From: Hibiscus mutabilis
Lineage: Eukaryota; Streptophyta; Magnoliopsida; Malvales; Malvaceae
DNA length: 64,000 nucleotides
Direction: 5' to 3'
Assembly (NCBI GenBank): GCA_019671005.1
Contig: CM033725.1
Span: 32,887,338-32,951,337, forward strand
Below the pieces are notes generated by a model. It saw only the letters and a program-made list of their open reading frames with translations. It did no database searches and was not told the origin of the DNA. The position numbers and the translations under genes were made by a program. Below are positions 1-12,390 of this stretch, piece after piece (positions within the stretch are counted from its first letter, which is position 1; every line of letters begins with the position of its first letter).

Positions 1-372
1 TTCTATTGTTATAGTAGGAATCACATGAAGTGAGCCAAGTATATTAAGATTCAACATCTATGTAAATGGCCCATGAAATTTAAGAAGATGCTTAGCGTGT
101 CAAGAATATATTGTGACCCAAAAAGAGCATGGTCACTACAAGGTTATAACTTCAAGTTGCAGTCAAGCGTTTGTAAACACAAGATGAGCACTGGAATGAC
201 ACTTATAACATAAACTAAACAATAATTTATTCAAATACCAATCATTTTTTCTTGAGGGGATAGAATAGACCCTTCATTATGTGTTTCATAATAACTGCAT
301 GATATCACATTGAGGCCTACAAAGTCGAATCTAATTTGATTAAATCTGAAAGGTATAGCAAATAATCATACG
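1..372 (-). other. Intron 5 of the GlcNAc kinase gene, distal part
   Basis: No coding similarity is seen on either strand. By position this is the continuation of the intron that starts at the 5489 donor. The other intron part is 5320-5489, and the two are separated by the Copia insertion. The acceptor is not within the window. Confidence 0.65.
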
Positions 373-604
373 TGTCACAAAATAGATTCATAAATTAGAA
401 ATATTATGTGTAATTAGATAGGATTCTGTGGATATCTTCTAGTAGTTACAATCCCTAACTTTAAGGGATTTTATCTTTCCCTAGAATTAGTTACTTTCCT
501 ATAACTTGAGAGTTACCTAAGTTAAGGATACAGCTTGGATATAAATATGCAACAAATCTTACAGAAAAAAGAGTCGATTACAGAGAATAACTCTACTTTT
601 CACA
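373..604 (+). repeat. 5' LTR of the Copia element
   Basis: It begins TGTCAC and ends TTTTCACA. A TATA-like gatataaata lies near its 3' third. It differs from the 3' LTR by about nine substitutions and one 2-bp indel over 230 bp (about 96% identity, counted by eye). Confidence 0.92.
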
Positions 605-616
605 TGGTATCAGAGC
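605..616 (+). other. Copia primer-binding site, initiator Met-tRNA
   Basis: TGGTATCAGAGC directly follows the LTR end. This is the standard complement of the 3' end of plant initiator Met-tRNA used to prime minus-strand synthesis. Confidence 0.92.
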
Positions 617-716
617 TTGGTTAGCTCTTTCCTGGGTCCTGTTAATCTCGATCTAACAACCTCCTTTTTCCCTAAAATCCTTTCCTTGAGTGTGTACTGT
701 TAACCCAACCAAAAAC

Positions 717-1575
717 ATGGTTGAGCTGGTCGATACCAGCAATTATGAGACTATGCAAGGAGTTACAGTGAATGAAGGGGGTTATTCTAATCCGATAGGT
801 GACTTGCTAAATATACAAGCTGGCTATAGGTTGAATGGAAAAAACTACCTTAAATGGTCTCAGCTAGTTCGTACCTTTTTAAAGGGTAGAGGTAAGTTAA
901 GTCATCTTCTTGGAACTGGACCTAAGAAGGGAGATCCTAAGTTTGATTCTTGGGATGAACAGGATTCATTAGTAATGTCCTGGTTATGGAATTCTATGGT
1001 GCCAAAAATCAGTGATACGTGCATGTTTCTCAATACAGCCCAAGAGATATGGGAGGCTGTAAAACAAACCTACTCAAAGGTTAAAGATGCTGCCTAGATC
1101 CATGAAATCAAGACCAAGATTTCATCCACCAAGCAGGGAAATAGGTCAATCACAGAATACTCTAACTTACTGCAGAACCTGTGGCAAGAGATGGATCACT
1201 ACCAGTGTATCCAAATGAAGTGTAGTGAAGATGCAGCAATCCTAAAGAGGTTTGTTGAAAAAGACAGAATTTATGATTTTCTTGCTAGACTAAATATTGA
1301 ATTCGATGCAGTGAGAGCCCAGATTCTTGGAAAGGAGGATTTGCCCTCACTAAATGAAGCTATTGCAATCATTCGTGCTGAGGAAGGAAGAAAAGGAGTT
1401 ATGATTGAAAGCAGTCAAGTGGAGAGTTCAGCATTAGTCACTAGAGCTGTAACCGAGGGAAAAACTGGTCAAAAGCAGCAGATCACTAAAGACTTCGTGG
1501 GAAGCCACAAACAGCAAGCAGAATTTTTTCAGAGAGAGGTTATCAAGAGGACAAGGAAGAGCATATACAACCAAA
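717..1575 (+). pseudogene. Copia gag remnant
   Basis: One frame encodes the UBN2/Retrotran_gag type capsid (motifs YRLNGKNYLKWSQ and WLWNSM near the N-terminal half). The first methionine of the conserved start is at 717. The frame is broken by a TAG at about 1095, most simply a CAG-to-TAG change, and then continues in the same frame to about 1560. The zinc-knuckle region is lost at the shift into the protease frame near 1560-1580. Confidence 0.85.
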
Positions 1576-1578
1576 CAG

Positions 1579-4500
1579 TTGGTCGAGGACTCTCAAGATC
1601 AGCCTGTTGAGTTCAACAAAGAAGAAATAGAGAAACTGAAGAGCTTGTTGGGGTCTCTAGAAAAAACCTCCTCTACAAGTACATGTAGTTTGGTCTTCTC
1701 AGTTATATCCTCTTCTCAGGACTCTAAAGCCTCGGATTTACCTACCCAAAGCTCCTGGGTAATTGACTCAGGGGCTATAGATCACATAACCAATTCTTCA
1801 CTCAAATTTATTACTTATACACCCTGTCCTAGTAACAGAAAAATAACAGTTACAGATGGTACTATGATAACAGTGGCTGGTCAAGAGGATATTGTTATAA
1901 GTAAAACCCTTACACTAAAAAACGTCCTTCATGTACCAAAACTATTTACTAATCTTCTATCCATCCAGAAAATTACCAAGGACACTAACTGCAGTGTTCT
2001 TTTTCATCCTACTCGATGTATTTTTCAGGAACAAGGAACGAGGAGGATGATTGGGCGTGCTAAAGAAGTAAATGACCTTTATTACCTTGATGATTCCGGT
2101 GGACAAGTCAGTGTCCTGAATTCCCCACCTTTTTCACTTGTATCAGAATCTACAACCAATAAAGACCAAATATGGCTTCATCACCTCCGCCTTGGTCACC
2201 CATCCTTTAAAGTTATAAGGCTTATGTTTCCCTCTTTGTTTAAATCCTTAAATATTGAAGAATTTCATTGTGACATATGTGAACTTGCAAAGCATAAACG
2301 CACTTCTTTTCCAGTGAGTACTAAAAAGGCCTCTAATCATTTTACCCTCATTCACAGTGATGTTTGGGGGCCATCCACTATTCCAAATATAACTGGGGCT
2401 TGATGGTTTGTCTCATTCATAGATGATTGTACCCGAGTGTTATAGATATTTCTCCTAAATACAAATTGGATGTAAGCTCTTCCTTTAAAACCTTCTATGC
2501 CATGATTAAAACTCAGTTTGGGGCAAACATAAAAAGGTTTCGATCAGACAATGCTAAGGACTATTTCAACCAAGTCCTATCACCCTTTTTTTAAGAGAAA
2601 GGCATCATACATGAATCCTCTTGTGTGAATACCCCTCAACAGAACGGTATGGCAGAAAAAATGGCCACGTCCTTGCCATAACAAGAGCCCTTTTGTTTCA
2701 AAAAAATGTCCCTAAACAGTATTGGGGGGAAGTTGTGTTAACTGCCACCTATATGATAAACAAACTACCCACTAAAGTCCTTGAATCTCAAAGCCCTATT
2801 CAAATCCTAACCAATTTCTTCCCAAATTTTAGTCCCTCACTTAACCTTAAACCTAAAATATTTGGTTGTGTTGCCTTTGTTCATATACACTCTCAAAACA
2901 GGGGTAAGCTTGATCCAAGGGCATTGAAATGTATCTTTGTTGGTTACTCTTCCACTCAAAAGGGATACAAGTGCTATCATCCACCTACAAGGAAACACTT
3001 CATTTTTGCTGATGTCACCTTTGCAGAAAAGGAAAACTATTTTACTCGCCCTTATCTTCAGGGGGAGATTTCATTTAGGGAAGATAAGGACAGAGATTGT
3101 TTCCTACTTCAGCCTCTCATTGACTTCCCTGCACCAACTCAGCAGCAGCATATTCCTGTCCAAAAGCCTGGCCTATTCCTGTCCAACAGCCTGTTTTTGA
3201 CCAGCCTACCACCTTACAATCTGATCCTAACACCCCTCAGCCAAAGACTTAGGACACTACTCGTCCTCTACTGGTCTACTCAAGGAAGAAGGCACCAGTG
3301 CAGGTTCAATCATCCCCCTCCTCTCCCATACAAACTGAGGTAACTACTGAATCCATCTCTGATCCAAATACCACTGAAAACTCTAATTCTGTTTTTGATC
3401 ACAGGGATTTTGATTTTCCTATTGCAATTAGAAAAGGAAAAAGAACTTGCACCACAAAAAACCCTCGTTACCTATTCATGTCCTACAAGAACTTATCTCA
3501 CAACCACAAGGCCTTCCTTACTAGCCTAAATACCATTTCCATTCCTAAAACTGTGTTCGAGGCATTAGAAAACGAGAATTGGAAGAATGCCATGCAAGTT
3601 GAAATGGAAGCACTTGAGAAGAACAAGACATGGGACTTGGTAAAACTGCCAAAAGGGAAGAAAACAGTAGGGTGCAAATGGGTGTTTACAGTAAAGTACG
3701 AGTCAAATGGTTCTTTAGAGAGGTGCAAAGCAAAGTTAGCGGCTAAGGGGTACTCTCAAACCTATGGGATAGACTACCTTGAGACATTTGCTCCTGTTGC
3801 AAAGATGAATACTGTGAGAATTTTATTGTCATTAGTTGCCAATCAAGGATGGAAATTACAACAGTATGACATTAAGAATGCTTTTTTGCATGGGGATCTT
3901 GAGGAGCAAGTGTACATGGACATCCCACCTGGATTTAGTCCAAGTCTTTGGACAAGCAAAGTCAGCAGATTAAAAAGGCCTCAGATGGGCTAAAGCGATC
4001 TCAAGAGCCTGGTTTGGAAGATTTACCATTGTAATGTTGAGACTAGGCTACAAACAAAGTGTCAAGGTGATCATACTTTATTTGTGAAACGTTCCTCTTC
4101 GGGAGTTCTTGTTTTATTAGTCTATGTAGATGATATCATAGTTCTGAGGGATGATTTGAAAGGAATTGATGACCTAAAGAAGTGTTTGGTGAAGGAGTTT
4201 GAAGTCAAAGATCTTGGAAGACTAAAATACTTCCTTGGTATTGAAGTGGCATATTCACAAAGAAGGGATCTTTATATCTCAATGAAAATACACCCTAGAT
4301 TTGTTGAAAAAAAGCTGCAAACTAGGGTGCGAGACCAACAAAACACCAATAGAAGTTAATCACAAACTTGGAGATACAATAGAGGATGCAAAGAAGGGAT
4401 GTAAGCTCATATCGTAGACTTGTGGGAAGACTGATTTACTTATCACACACCGACCATACATTGCCTATACTGATTGGGGTTGTGAGCCAATTCATGCACA

Positions 4501-5082
4501 ACCATAAAGAATCACACCTAAGGGTCATGACTCAAATTCTCTGAAGATTTAAAGGGCACACCAGGCAGAGGAGTTATATTTAAAAAAGGAGGAAATTTGA
4601 CGTTGGAAGTCTATACTGATGCAGACTATGCAGGGTTCATGGTTGATAGAAGATCAACGTCAGGATATTGCACCTTTCTGGGAGGAAATCTAGTGACATG
4701 GAGAAGCAAAAAGCAAAATGTTATGGCTAGATCCAGTGCAGAAGCTGAGTTTAGAGCAATGGCACTTGGGAATTGTGAATTGTTGTGGCTAAAGATTATT
4801 TTGGAGGATTTAAAGATCAAATGGGAAGGCCCAATGAAGTTGTACTGTGATAATAAATCAGCAATCAATATTGCTCATAATCCAGTTCAACATGACAAGA
4901 CAAAACATGTTGAAGTGGATAGACATTTCATAAAGGAGAAACTTGACAGTGGACTAATTTGTACTCCTTATGTGTCCACTGGAGAACAAGTTGCAAATAT
5001 ACTTACCAAGGGGCTACCTGGGAAGTATTTTCAGAAGTTAACAAGCAAGCTGAAGATGGAGGACATCCATTCCCCAGCTTGA
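1579..5082 (+). pseudogene. Copia pol remnant: protease, integrase, RT, RNase H
   Basis: Protease: DSGAIDHIT around 1765, where the family usually has DSGASDH. GAG-pre-integrase zinc finger: HLRLGHPS and CDICELAKH (2175-2300). Integrase core pieces: SDNAKD near 2548 and PQQNGMAEK near 2640, with stops at 2401 and about 2593. Reverse transcriptase: DIKNAFLHGDLEEQVYMD (3870-3920) and the active-site YVDD near 4125. RNase H: YTDADYAG near 4610 and LYCDNKSAIN near 4840, ending at the TGA before the 3' LTR. Frame changes occur near 2403, 2600, 3310, 3980 and 4340-4590. Domain order is Copia. It is non-functional as read. Confidence 0.88.
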
Positions 5083-5089
5083 GGGGGAG
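5081..5089 (+). other. Copia polypurine tract
   Basis: GAGGGGGAG abuts the TGTCA of the 3' LTR and is the expected primer for plus-strand synthesis. It also overlaps the end of the RNase H frame. Confidence 0.85.
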
Positions 5090-5319
5090 TGTCAAAAAAT
5101 AGATTCATAAATTAAAAATATTATGTGTAATTAGATAGGATTCTGTGGATATCTTCTAGTAGTTACAATCCCTAACTTTAAGGGATTGTATCTTTCCCTA
5201 GAATTAGTTACTTTCCTAACTTGAGAGTTACCTAAGTTAAGGATACAACTTGTATATAAATATGTAACAAATCTTACAAAAAAAAGAGTCAATTACAGAG
5301 AATTACTCTACTTTTCACA
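5090..5319 (+). repeat. 3' LTR of the Copia element
   Basis: It runs from TGTCAAAA to TTTTCACA and is the partner of 373-604. It has a clearer TATA-like motif (gtatataaatatg). Confidence 0.92.
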
Positions 5320-5489
5320 ATGTGTTCTCCATATATTCAGATTTTCTGCTAGAGTGAAATATCTTTGTGCTAAATTTAATCATTATTGTACTATTTGACA
5401 CTACAAGAATGCTTTGCTTCTAAATATAAGAATAATTCAACCAAAAAAAAACCCTTTTCTCTATTGTAGATTTAGCTAGATACGGATAC
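5320..5489 (-). other. Intron 5 of the GlcNAc kinase gene, donor side
   Basis: AT-rich intron sequence between the exon 5 donor (GT at 5489-5488) and the Copia insertion. A CACTACAAGAA string at 5400 resembles a CACTA terminus, but no partner was found. Confidence 0.7.
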
Positions 5490-8400
5490 CTGCACCACAA
5501 AGTCCAAGTCTCTGAACAACAGCTTTCACACTTAAAGCCAACTCTTGAACTGCCTCTTTCAAAATCTTATTTGCAACTTCATCACCAGCCTCTGCACAAG
5601 AGACAACAACTGGAACAAGTGCAAAGAATGCGAGCCTGGATGGATCTGCATAGGTCCACCTAAAACGATAGCAGAATATCAAATGAAATTCGACATTTAT
5701 TGATAACAAAACCATGAAACTTAAATATATCAATCTACCCGACATACTTTACTTGTGAGAGAAGAGAAAATAAGTTTCCCAGGAGATAATTTAGTGGTGA
5801 GAGTAAAGAGGTCCTTATACAAGAATTAAATAGGATAACTGAATCCATCCATGACCTTTAAAATTAGTTCCATTTCATACATGACCTTTTAAGTAAAATG
5901 CAGCACCCAATAACCTTCAATAATAGTAATAATATCATCTCTCTATCATTAGCCATTAAAAAGTTTACAAAAATGGTCCCATAAGCAACTGGGGGGAAAG
6001 AAGGGTCCGGGGAAGGTCCTGATGTTTGCAGCCTTCCCCATGTTGCACAGAGAGGATGTTTTCTAGGTTTGACCTGTGACCAAGTGGATAGCAAGTAAAC
6101 ACTTGACCATCGAGCCTAGCACAACCTTCAATCATTACCCTTTTTGCACAGAGAGGATGTTTTCTAGGTTTGACCTGTGACCAAGTGGATAGCAAGTAAA
6201 CACTTGACCATCGAGCCTGGCACAACCTTCAATCATTACTCTTTTTGCAGTTGCATTTCATCCATCATTTTCCAACTAAAGAAAAATATTAACGTATATT
6301 ACACTCGTCATTAATGACTCGTTTGTAGTTTCATTTCATTTATCAGTTTCTAATTACGAGTAGGCAAGGTTCAATGTAACCCACCCAACAGAATGCATTA
6401 GAAATTGTAAAGGAAGTTTCCATAGGAAAAACACTTATGATAACACTTGTGGCAAGTTTTCTAAAAAAACAATGGTATGTACAAACAAAAAAGACAAATC
6501 CATATTATTAACACGCATTTCCATAAAGTTGATAACTAGTTTATCATGACAAAAATATGTGTTCTATAAGTGCTATAAGGAATATTAGAGATTTAAGTAA
6601 GCGTTTGAGGATGGAGAAAGAAAGCAAAAATGAATATGATGAAAATAAAAAATAATGAAAATGAAATTCTTTAGAAAGATTATAGATTGATAAGGTGCTT
6701 TTTTCCGGCCAAAAATTGGCTATACAACATGAGATGTCTAGCTTACTATGTCTTTTTTTACTTCTTATTTTTAAACTAATGAAAGGATCACATTGGCACA
6801 CAAATGAAGGGCCATGAAGTATAATGCGAAAGTTGAAGGACCACTGAATACTGCAATTTCCCAAGTTCCTAGTGAACCAGTTTTCAGATTTATTCAAATC
6901 CTTTAATTTTCATCACAAATTGCAAAAGGATGCTACGATGGAATTGTTAGCCGTATAATCAAGCATCAAGCCATACACAATGAAGGACCATAATTTCAAA
7001 AAATAAATAACCATTTACAACAATTAGATAAATACCCAATTAATTCATCTGCAGAAGAAAGACCAAGTGTCTGCAAAATGGTAGATGTAAGCATCGTACG
7101 TGGACCACGACCATCATGAGCTCTAATTACAGCAGTTAGTGCCTGCGCGGCTATTCCATATCCACTGCATATAAAGGAATGAGCACAAAAAGAAAGGTAC
7201 ACTTGTAACAGGTCATACTACGAGGCAAATAAAGAAAAGAAGAAATACACTTGGCAACATATTGTCCATCAATTGATTATCAGTAGGAGCAGCAAAAGCT
7301 CATGTTATTAACAATGAAGCAAATAATCCTTAAAGCTACCGATATTACAGTATTGCACTGATTTGAGACCTCAATGATACAATCCTCCATGTTCATTTAG
7401 GATATATTTCTTATGGTAGGCCCAGATGCATTCATCGGTGAGAGTACTCTACTTCTAAACAATGACAAAATGATTGCACAACACTTCAAACTATGTGAAT
7501 AAAAACAAATAACAAATAATATGCCACATTCTTATTACCCAAGTCATCAAAAGATTGAACAAAGTTTCAACTAGATTTCTTTAAAGGCTGAAGTTTCTTG
7601 TGATAAAGAGATTTGTCTTGAACTCAATGATCCCCTCCAATAAAGCAAAACTCAAGAAAACATCTAATTGGTCTTTATCATTGTTCATTTAGTTAAAAAA
7701 AGTGTTGATAAAATTTTTTGCACTAACATTATTTCACAAATAAGAAAAGTGAAACACAACCAACTGTTGTCCTTTAGTTCAATGTTGATAAAAGAAACAT
7801 TTGTTTGAAATAACAATTATTGAACTGTTTTTGGTAAAGCCAAGTTTGTTTTTATATAGGAAATGAAAGAGCAGAATATTATTGATAGGATAGAGTTTCC
7901 CTTTGCTAAAACATTTAGAATCATAAAATTGATTTTAGTAAAGTTAATGTGTCGGTTCCAATTCAAATCCAAATTGTAAACCATCTAATGATATAAATAA
8001 TGCACTTGAACTTGTTTGAAATTTTGTACTCAACTCCTGAATACAGACAAAACAAATTAATTTTAGACTCAAGACTTTAATCTCCAAATTTAAGTTCCCA
8101 AAAAGACCATAACCCTTGAGTTCTGTATCAACCAAACATCGTTAAAGAAAACTTTTAAAAAAGTAAATAAAAAGATGAAAAAATCTAACAGTCTAATATG
8201 GGAGAAACCGAAATGTCTTAAATGGAATGGTAGAGCAAACTAAACAGTAAAGGAGGAGGCTAAATTTTTTTTGAAGGAAGTCACAATAATGTACCTTCCC
8301 CAATCACCTAGGACAGGTCCCGCACCAGCCGCTCTAGCTTCTCTGCCATCTTCTGTGAATCCATAGGCAATGGTTCCAGTACCAGCAATTAGTACACAAC

Positions 8401-9772
8401 CATGGAGCTTACCCATTGTCCCGCTAGCCAAAGCTGCCACAGCATCATTTCGAACATAGAGCTTTACATGGCTGGGGAATATGTCTCTAAACAAGTCATC
8501 AAACCGCAAATTCATAACAATGTTATTCACATATTCATATGTAGAACAAACTTCTGATAAAAAAAGAAGCAAAAGGGTTATATGATTATCATATCAATAT
8601 TTGAATATTATGGGTGAACATCATACAAATGAAGCATTTGCAAAACTTTCACACATAATGTATTCATAACTGATTAAGCGTGAATCTTCCTTTCAACAAA
8701 CATCTAAGCTATTGCACATAAAAATATGAATCTTTTCCTGAAATTATTATTAATTTAATAAGAATTCATAGCTATGACAGTTTTCACATTAAATCTGACA
8801 TCTTTTTAATTATGTTGGGCTTCAAAAAAAAACTGCCAGTTTCAAATCTTCTGCTATATTCAAACTGCATGATATGCAAATAGGGAACAAACCTAAGCCA
8901 GGTTAAGATTCTGTGCTGGTCTGTAGGGTGGTTAACACCAGATACTGCTAAACAAACAGCTCGAACAGCAGATCGATTCGAACCAGATTTTGAAAGAGCA
9001 TCAGCCATAACTTCCTCTAATGTTTCCCGGGCAGCAGTTTCTGTAAAAAAAAAGAATTTATAACCAAAGAATCGGTATCAACTAACTGTATGTCTGTTTT
9101 GTGGCCAAAGAGAGTGAAGTGCTGCTTTGATCTCATCAACATATCATAGATAATTCGTGGAACTACAATAATAAAAACATAATACAATTCATGCTCTATC
9201 TAATCCTCTCTTTGGCTATTTGCTTTTTGATTCTTCAGTTCTTTAGAAGTTCCAAACACATTTCATTGAGAATGAATTGACAGCTACACTGTTTCAAATA
9301 ATCAAACATAAGTTTTGTTCACAAAAGGTTAATCTTTAATGTCTTAATTATCCAAAATGCTATTGTTTGCTTTTAAACCCATGGAAACTTTCTTGTCTAG
9401 GGATTTCAAAGGTGGAGACCAAATTCTCGGCTGATAACACTCACATGCCTTGTAAAACTAATGAATTGGAACCCTAAAAAAATGCTAATTATACATTAAA
9501 ACCCTGAGCTTCAAAAGAAGTATTGCAAAGAGGGAGAGGAGGGGAGAAATGAAGAAATTACCGCCAACGCTGTTATGATTGGAGCAGCCGGCCACGGCAC
9601 GAGCGAGAACGGGAAGAGGGTCTGGAAGGGCTTGGGAGAAAGGCGTGATAGGCATGCAAATGCAGATAGTGGAAGTGGTTCCACCGTCCAATCCTAAAAT
9701 GACGGGGCGGTTGGTGGCCACCGCCACCTCGTGCTCGAAGTCCCAGATTTCACCATTCCTGTATCTTTTCAT
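5490..9772 (-). CDS. NAGK: N-acetyl-D-glucosamine kinase, exons 1-5 (3' exons outside window)
   Basis: The product phosphorylates GlcNAc to GlcNAc-6-phosphate in the salvage route to UDP-GlcNAc; it is the plant enzyme of the BadF/BadG ASKHA family (Arabidopsis GNK type). Exons on the minus strand: 9772-9562, 9040-8893, 8486-8295, 7164-7036 and 5659-5490. All have GT-AG borders and join in one frame to give 283 residues. Visible motifs are phosphate-1 ILGLDGGTTST (about residues 25-35), LIAGTGTIAYGF (phosphate-2) and GAGPVLGDWGSGYG. Exon 5 carries SCAEAGDE and ends in LCGAG at a GCAG/GTATCC donor. The C-terminal part (usual VMVGGVLE segment) is absent between 5490 and 1, so the remaining exons must lie left of the window. 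Intron 5 holds a Copia element and intron 4 a SINE. The start codon is the first ATG before the conserved N-terminus. Exon 5 has an unusual RLAFFA stretch (see findings), but the frame is open throughout. Confidence 0.9.
5922..6223 (-). mobile_element. tRNA-derived SINE (Au-like) with duplicated head
   Basis: Read on the minus strand, it has a degenerate Pol III A box (AGGCTCGATGG), a degenerate B box (GGTCAAACC), then a region containing GGGGAAGGCTGC and TTCCCCGGACCC. That combination is characteristic of the plant Au SINE family as I remember it. It is flanked by a perfect 10-bp direct repeat, aaccttcaat, at 5912-5921 and 6224-6233, a likely target-site duplication. The tail is AT-rich with TATTATTA rather than pure T. 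It lies in intron 4 of the GlcNAc kinase gene, in the same orientation as the gene. A 101-bp tandem duplication affects its promoter end. Confidence 0.7.
6043..6244 (-). repeat. 101-bp tandem duplication inside the SINE
   Basis: Units 6043-6143 and 6144-6244 are almost identical (one or two substitutions, such as cctagc/cctggc and acccttt/actcttt). The unit spans the A and B boxes and the flanking aaccttcaat. The duplication therefore happened after insertion. Confidence 0.92.
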
Positions 9773-12390
9773 TTCTCAATCTGATGATTCTTCTAAATCT
9801 GAACAGCCAAAAAATAGAAGAGAGTAAATGCAGTGAGAGAGCCAAAAATGAAAGCAAATTTATTTGAACTTAATTTTGGTTTAAGACGGCACATCAATTT
9901 CTTTTTTTTCAAGGAACAAATTGTCTAATTTAAAATAAATAAAAAAGGCGAAATTGGGTTTGGTGGATTTGGGATTTTTTGAATCAAATTGGTCAATTCT
10001 TACATGTTTTTATCCCACCACTTATAATAAATTTATGATGCACATATTTCTATATCGTGCCGTATTATAATAAATAAAAAGACAGAGAAAAGAAAACGGG
10101 ACCTCATTCGGACGGCCAATGCGCCAAGCGCTAAAATGTCTGATGCTTCCATCATCCGATTTTTTTAAATACATATTTATTTATAGGATTTATATTCAAA
10201 ATTTATGAGCGATAATGTTGTCTTTAAAATTCGAATTTAGGTTGATTTTATTTATAAAATTTAATATCTTATTAATTACATTTATGTATTGTTTTTTATT
10301 TTGAAAATTTTAATATTTTCCTCGACTTTTATTTATTTTTTAATTAATTGTGACTTGACAATTATGCAAAATGAAATAATTTTTTAATCAATTATATTTA
10401 TCGTTTATATAACCTTGACCCTTAATCTTTATAGATAAATAGAAATTATCATTAATTTAATAATATAATTTTTTTAACCACTAAAGTTACAATTTTTGAA
10501 CAGTCAAACAAAAATTTTAAAATTTTCAAAAAGAACTTTTAACGTATTCATACTTTTTTTTCTTTTTCTCTTCTGCGCAATAAAAATGGTGAATTCAAAC
10601 ACCCTATATCTCCGGACTCCGGCTGCCTTTTTGTCTTTTTAGTAAAAAATCAGAATTTAACGAACTTCCTTCTTATAATGTTAGAATTTGATAATGATTT
10701 GGATGGCAACAAAATGGCTTTTACTGAAGATGATTTAAGAAAAAAAAGTTATGTATTGTTATGTATCACTAAATTATGTATAAGGATGTACTATTAATTA
10801 TTTTAATTTTTTCGAAATTATAAGGACTGAAAATGTTATTATCACATTTTAAAATAAAATTAAAAAATATTTTTTTATATTATTTTTCGGATATTTTTAC
10901 CTTTTGGATAAAGTACACAAATGGTAACTGAACTTTAATAAATTATTCATTTGACAACCAAACTTTTTATTGCTTCAATGTTACTATTAAATTTTTAGTT
11001 TTGCTTCAAATTGGTCACTAATCCGTTAACATTAGTTAAAAAAGTGATGTGACAGTTAAAATATTTTGTATAATAACACATTTAGTGATACATAGTTGTA
11101 CACATGATTAGTGGTACATAACTGTACATGATATTTATTATAGAATAATCGCTTTTACCCTACTCAAAATTATTCTTTTTGAATTTATATTTAAATTCGA
11201 GTCATATGTACCACTCGAAATTTATAGTTAAAGTTTGACTTAAGCCAGTTTAATATAATTTTTAATTTTTCACATATTTTTTTCAAAATGGAAAAAATTG
11301 AATAAAATATTAATTCATGTTGTTTAATAAAGTAAAATTAAAATAAAATTTACTTATAGTATCTTATACACTAATTTTTTTTTACATATTTTTTCAAAAA
11401 CTAATTAATAATATATAGATATATTACGGGTAATTTTGTAATTATCCTTCTCTATAAACCCAAACCTAGAACTTGAGTTCATTAAAAATATTCATATTGG
11501 ATCGAATCGAAATTCGTCAAGTACATATTTTTTGACATCCCTATGTACAATTATGTTATTGCATGTTTTTAAATGGGAACAAATCTAAAAATTTAAACAT
11601 GGTAGTTTAACAACCGAAAATAAATACACTTATATGTACACCTTGCTTCTCGAGAGCCTCACAGAATTGTATGCAGGTTCATAAGATTCATTCACGAACA
11701 CATATGTGAAATTAAATTCTAATTATTTAATAGATAACGAAATTAAAACTTCTAAATTAGCAATGAAATTAAAAGCACACAATCAAACGTTGTGTTATTC
11801 CATCTATATTAAAATAAAATGAAATAAAATAAAAAGACAGTTAAGAGTTTGAAGCAAACCACGTTAGAACTAAACCCCACATTAGAGCAAATCATCAACT
11901 GTTTTATATGATTTGAGCCTAAAGAATGGAACAAGTGAAAAGCTATGTCAATTACTTCAGTCTCATTCCCCCAAAGGTCAAAAGAGACTAAAAGGGAACC
12001 AAAGAGAGCCGCATCTTTCATTTGCTTTTCTTTTGTTTTTCACAAAAGACATTAAATGAATAAACAAAGATTAAATAGTATTTTAATCTTTGAAGTTGTA
12101 ACTCTGAAAGCAGCTATTAGCCATGCTTCCATTCATTTTTCTTTCCTCTTGCATCTTTTTCAGTTCAGCTTTCACAAGAAAAAAATATGTTGGAAACATT
12201 TAGACAAAAATGGCAACCAAAAAGGAAAAAGTAAAGGAAGAGTTGAATTTATCTCCTTAATTACATAACAAGCAGAACATTATGTCTAAAGCAAAAACAC
12301 AAAATAACCTTATAATAAAAAACAATAATAGGAAATATTGAAATTGGATATAATTCCTTGGCTTAATTAAACCTCATTGTTGATCTAGCC
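9773..12390. other. Intergenic AT-rich region upstream of the GlcNAc kinase gene
   Basis: This contains the presumed 5' UTR and promoter of the kinase (from 9773 rightward) and then AT-rich DNA with no convincing exon on either strand. Short open frames here (for example near 11809-12021 and 12056-12268) have low-complexity products and no recognisable domain. I see no RNA gene. Confidence 0.6.
10910..11125. repeat. Probable dispersed repeat or MITE remnant
   Basis: The text ggataaagtacacaaatgg, 'tggtaactgaacttt', 'gacaaccaaacttt' and 'ccgttaacattagtta' has the repeated wording of a dispersed element common in dicot intergenic DNA. No terminal inverted repeats or target duplication could be fixed. 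Confidence 0.3.

Larger units (their letters stand above)
373..5319 (+). mobile_element. Copia LTR retrotransposon, complete ends but decayed coding region
   Basis: The element has two near-identical LTRs (373-604 and 5090-5319), an initiator-Met tRNA primer site right after the 5' LTR and a purine tract right before the 3' LTR. The internal order is gag, protease, integrase, reverse transcriptase, RNase H, which is the Copia order. Flanking 5-mers are atacg and atgtg, so a target duplication is only partly visible (3 of 5 bases). It lies in intron 5 of the GlcNAc kinase gene, antisense to that gene. The coding region has in-frame stops and several frameshifts, so this copy cannot encode its own proteins. 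Confidence 0.93.

Noticed and set aside
605..616. tRNA gene fragments at primer sites (also 22560, 53215, 56317, 37071, 45739)
   Set aside because: These are 12-18 base primer-binding complements next to LTRs, with no tRNA fold. I saw no tRNA or rRNA gene in the window.
5400..5412. CACTACAAGAA as a CACTA transposon end
   Set aside because: No inverted partner or target duplication was found within the intron.
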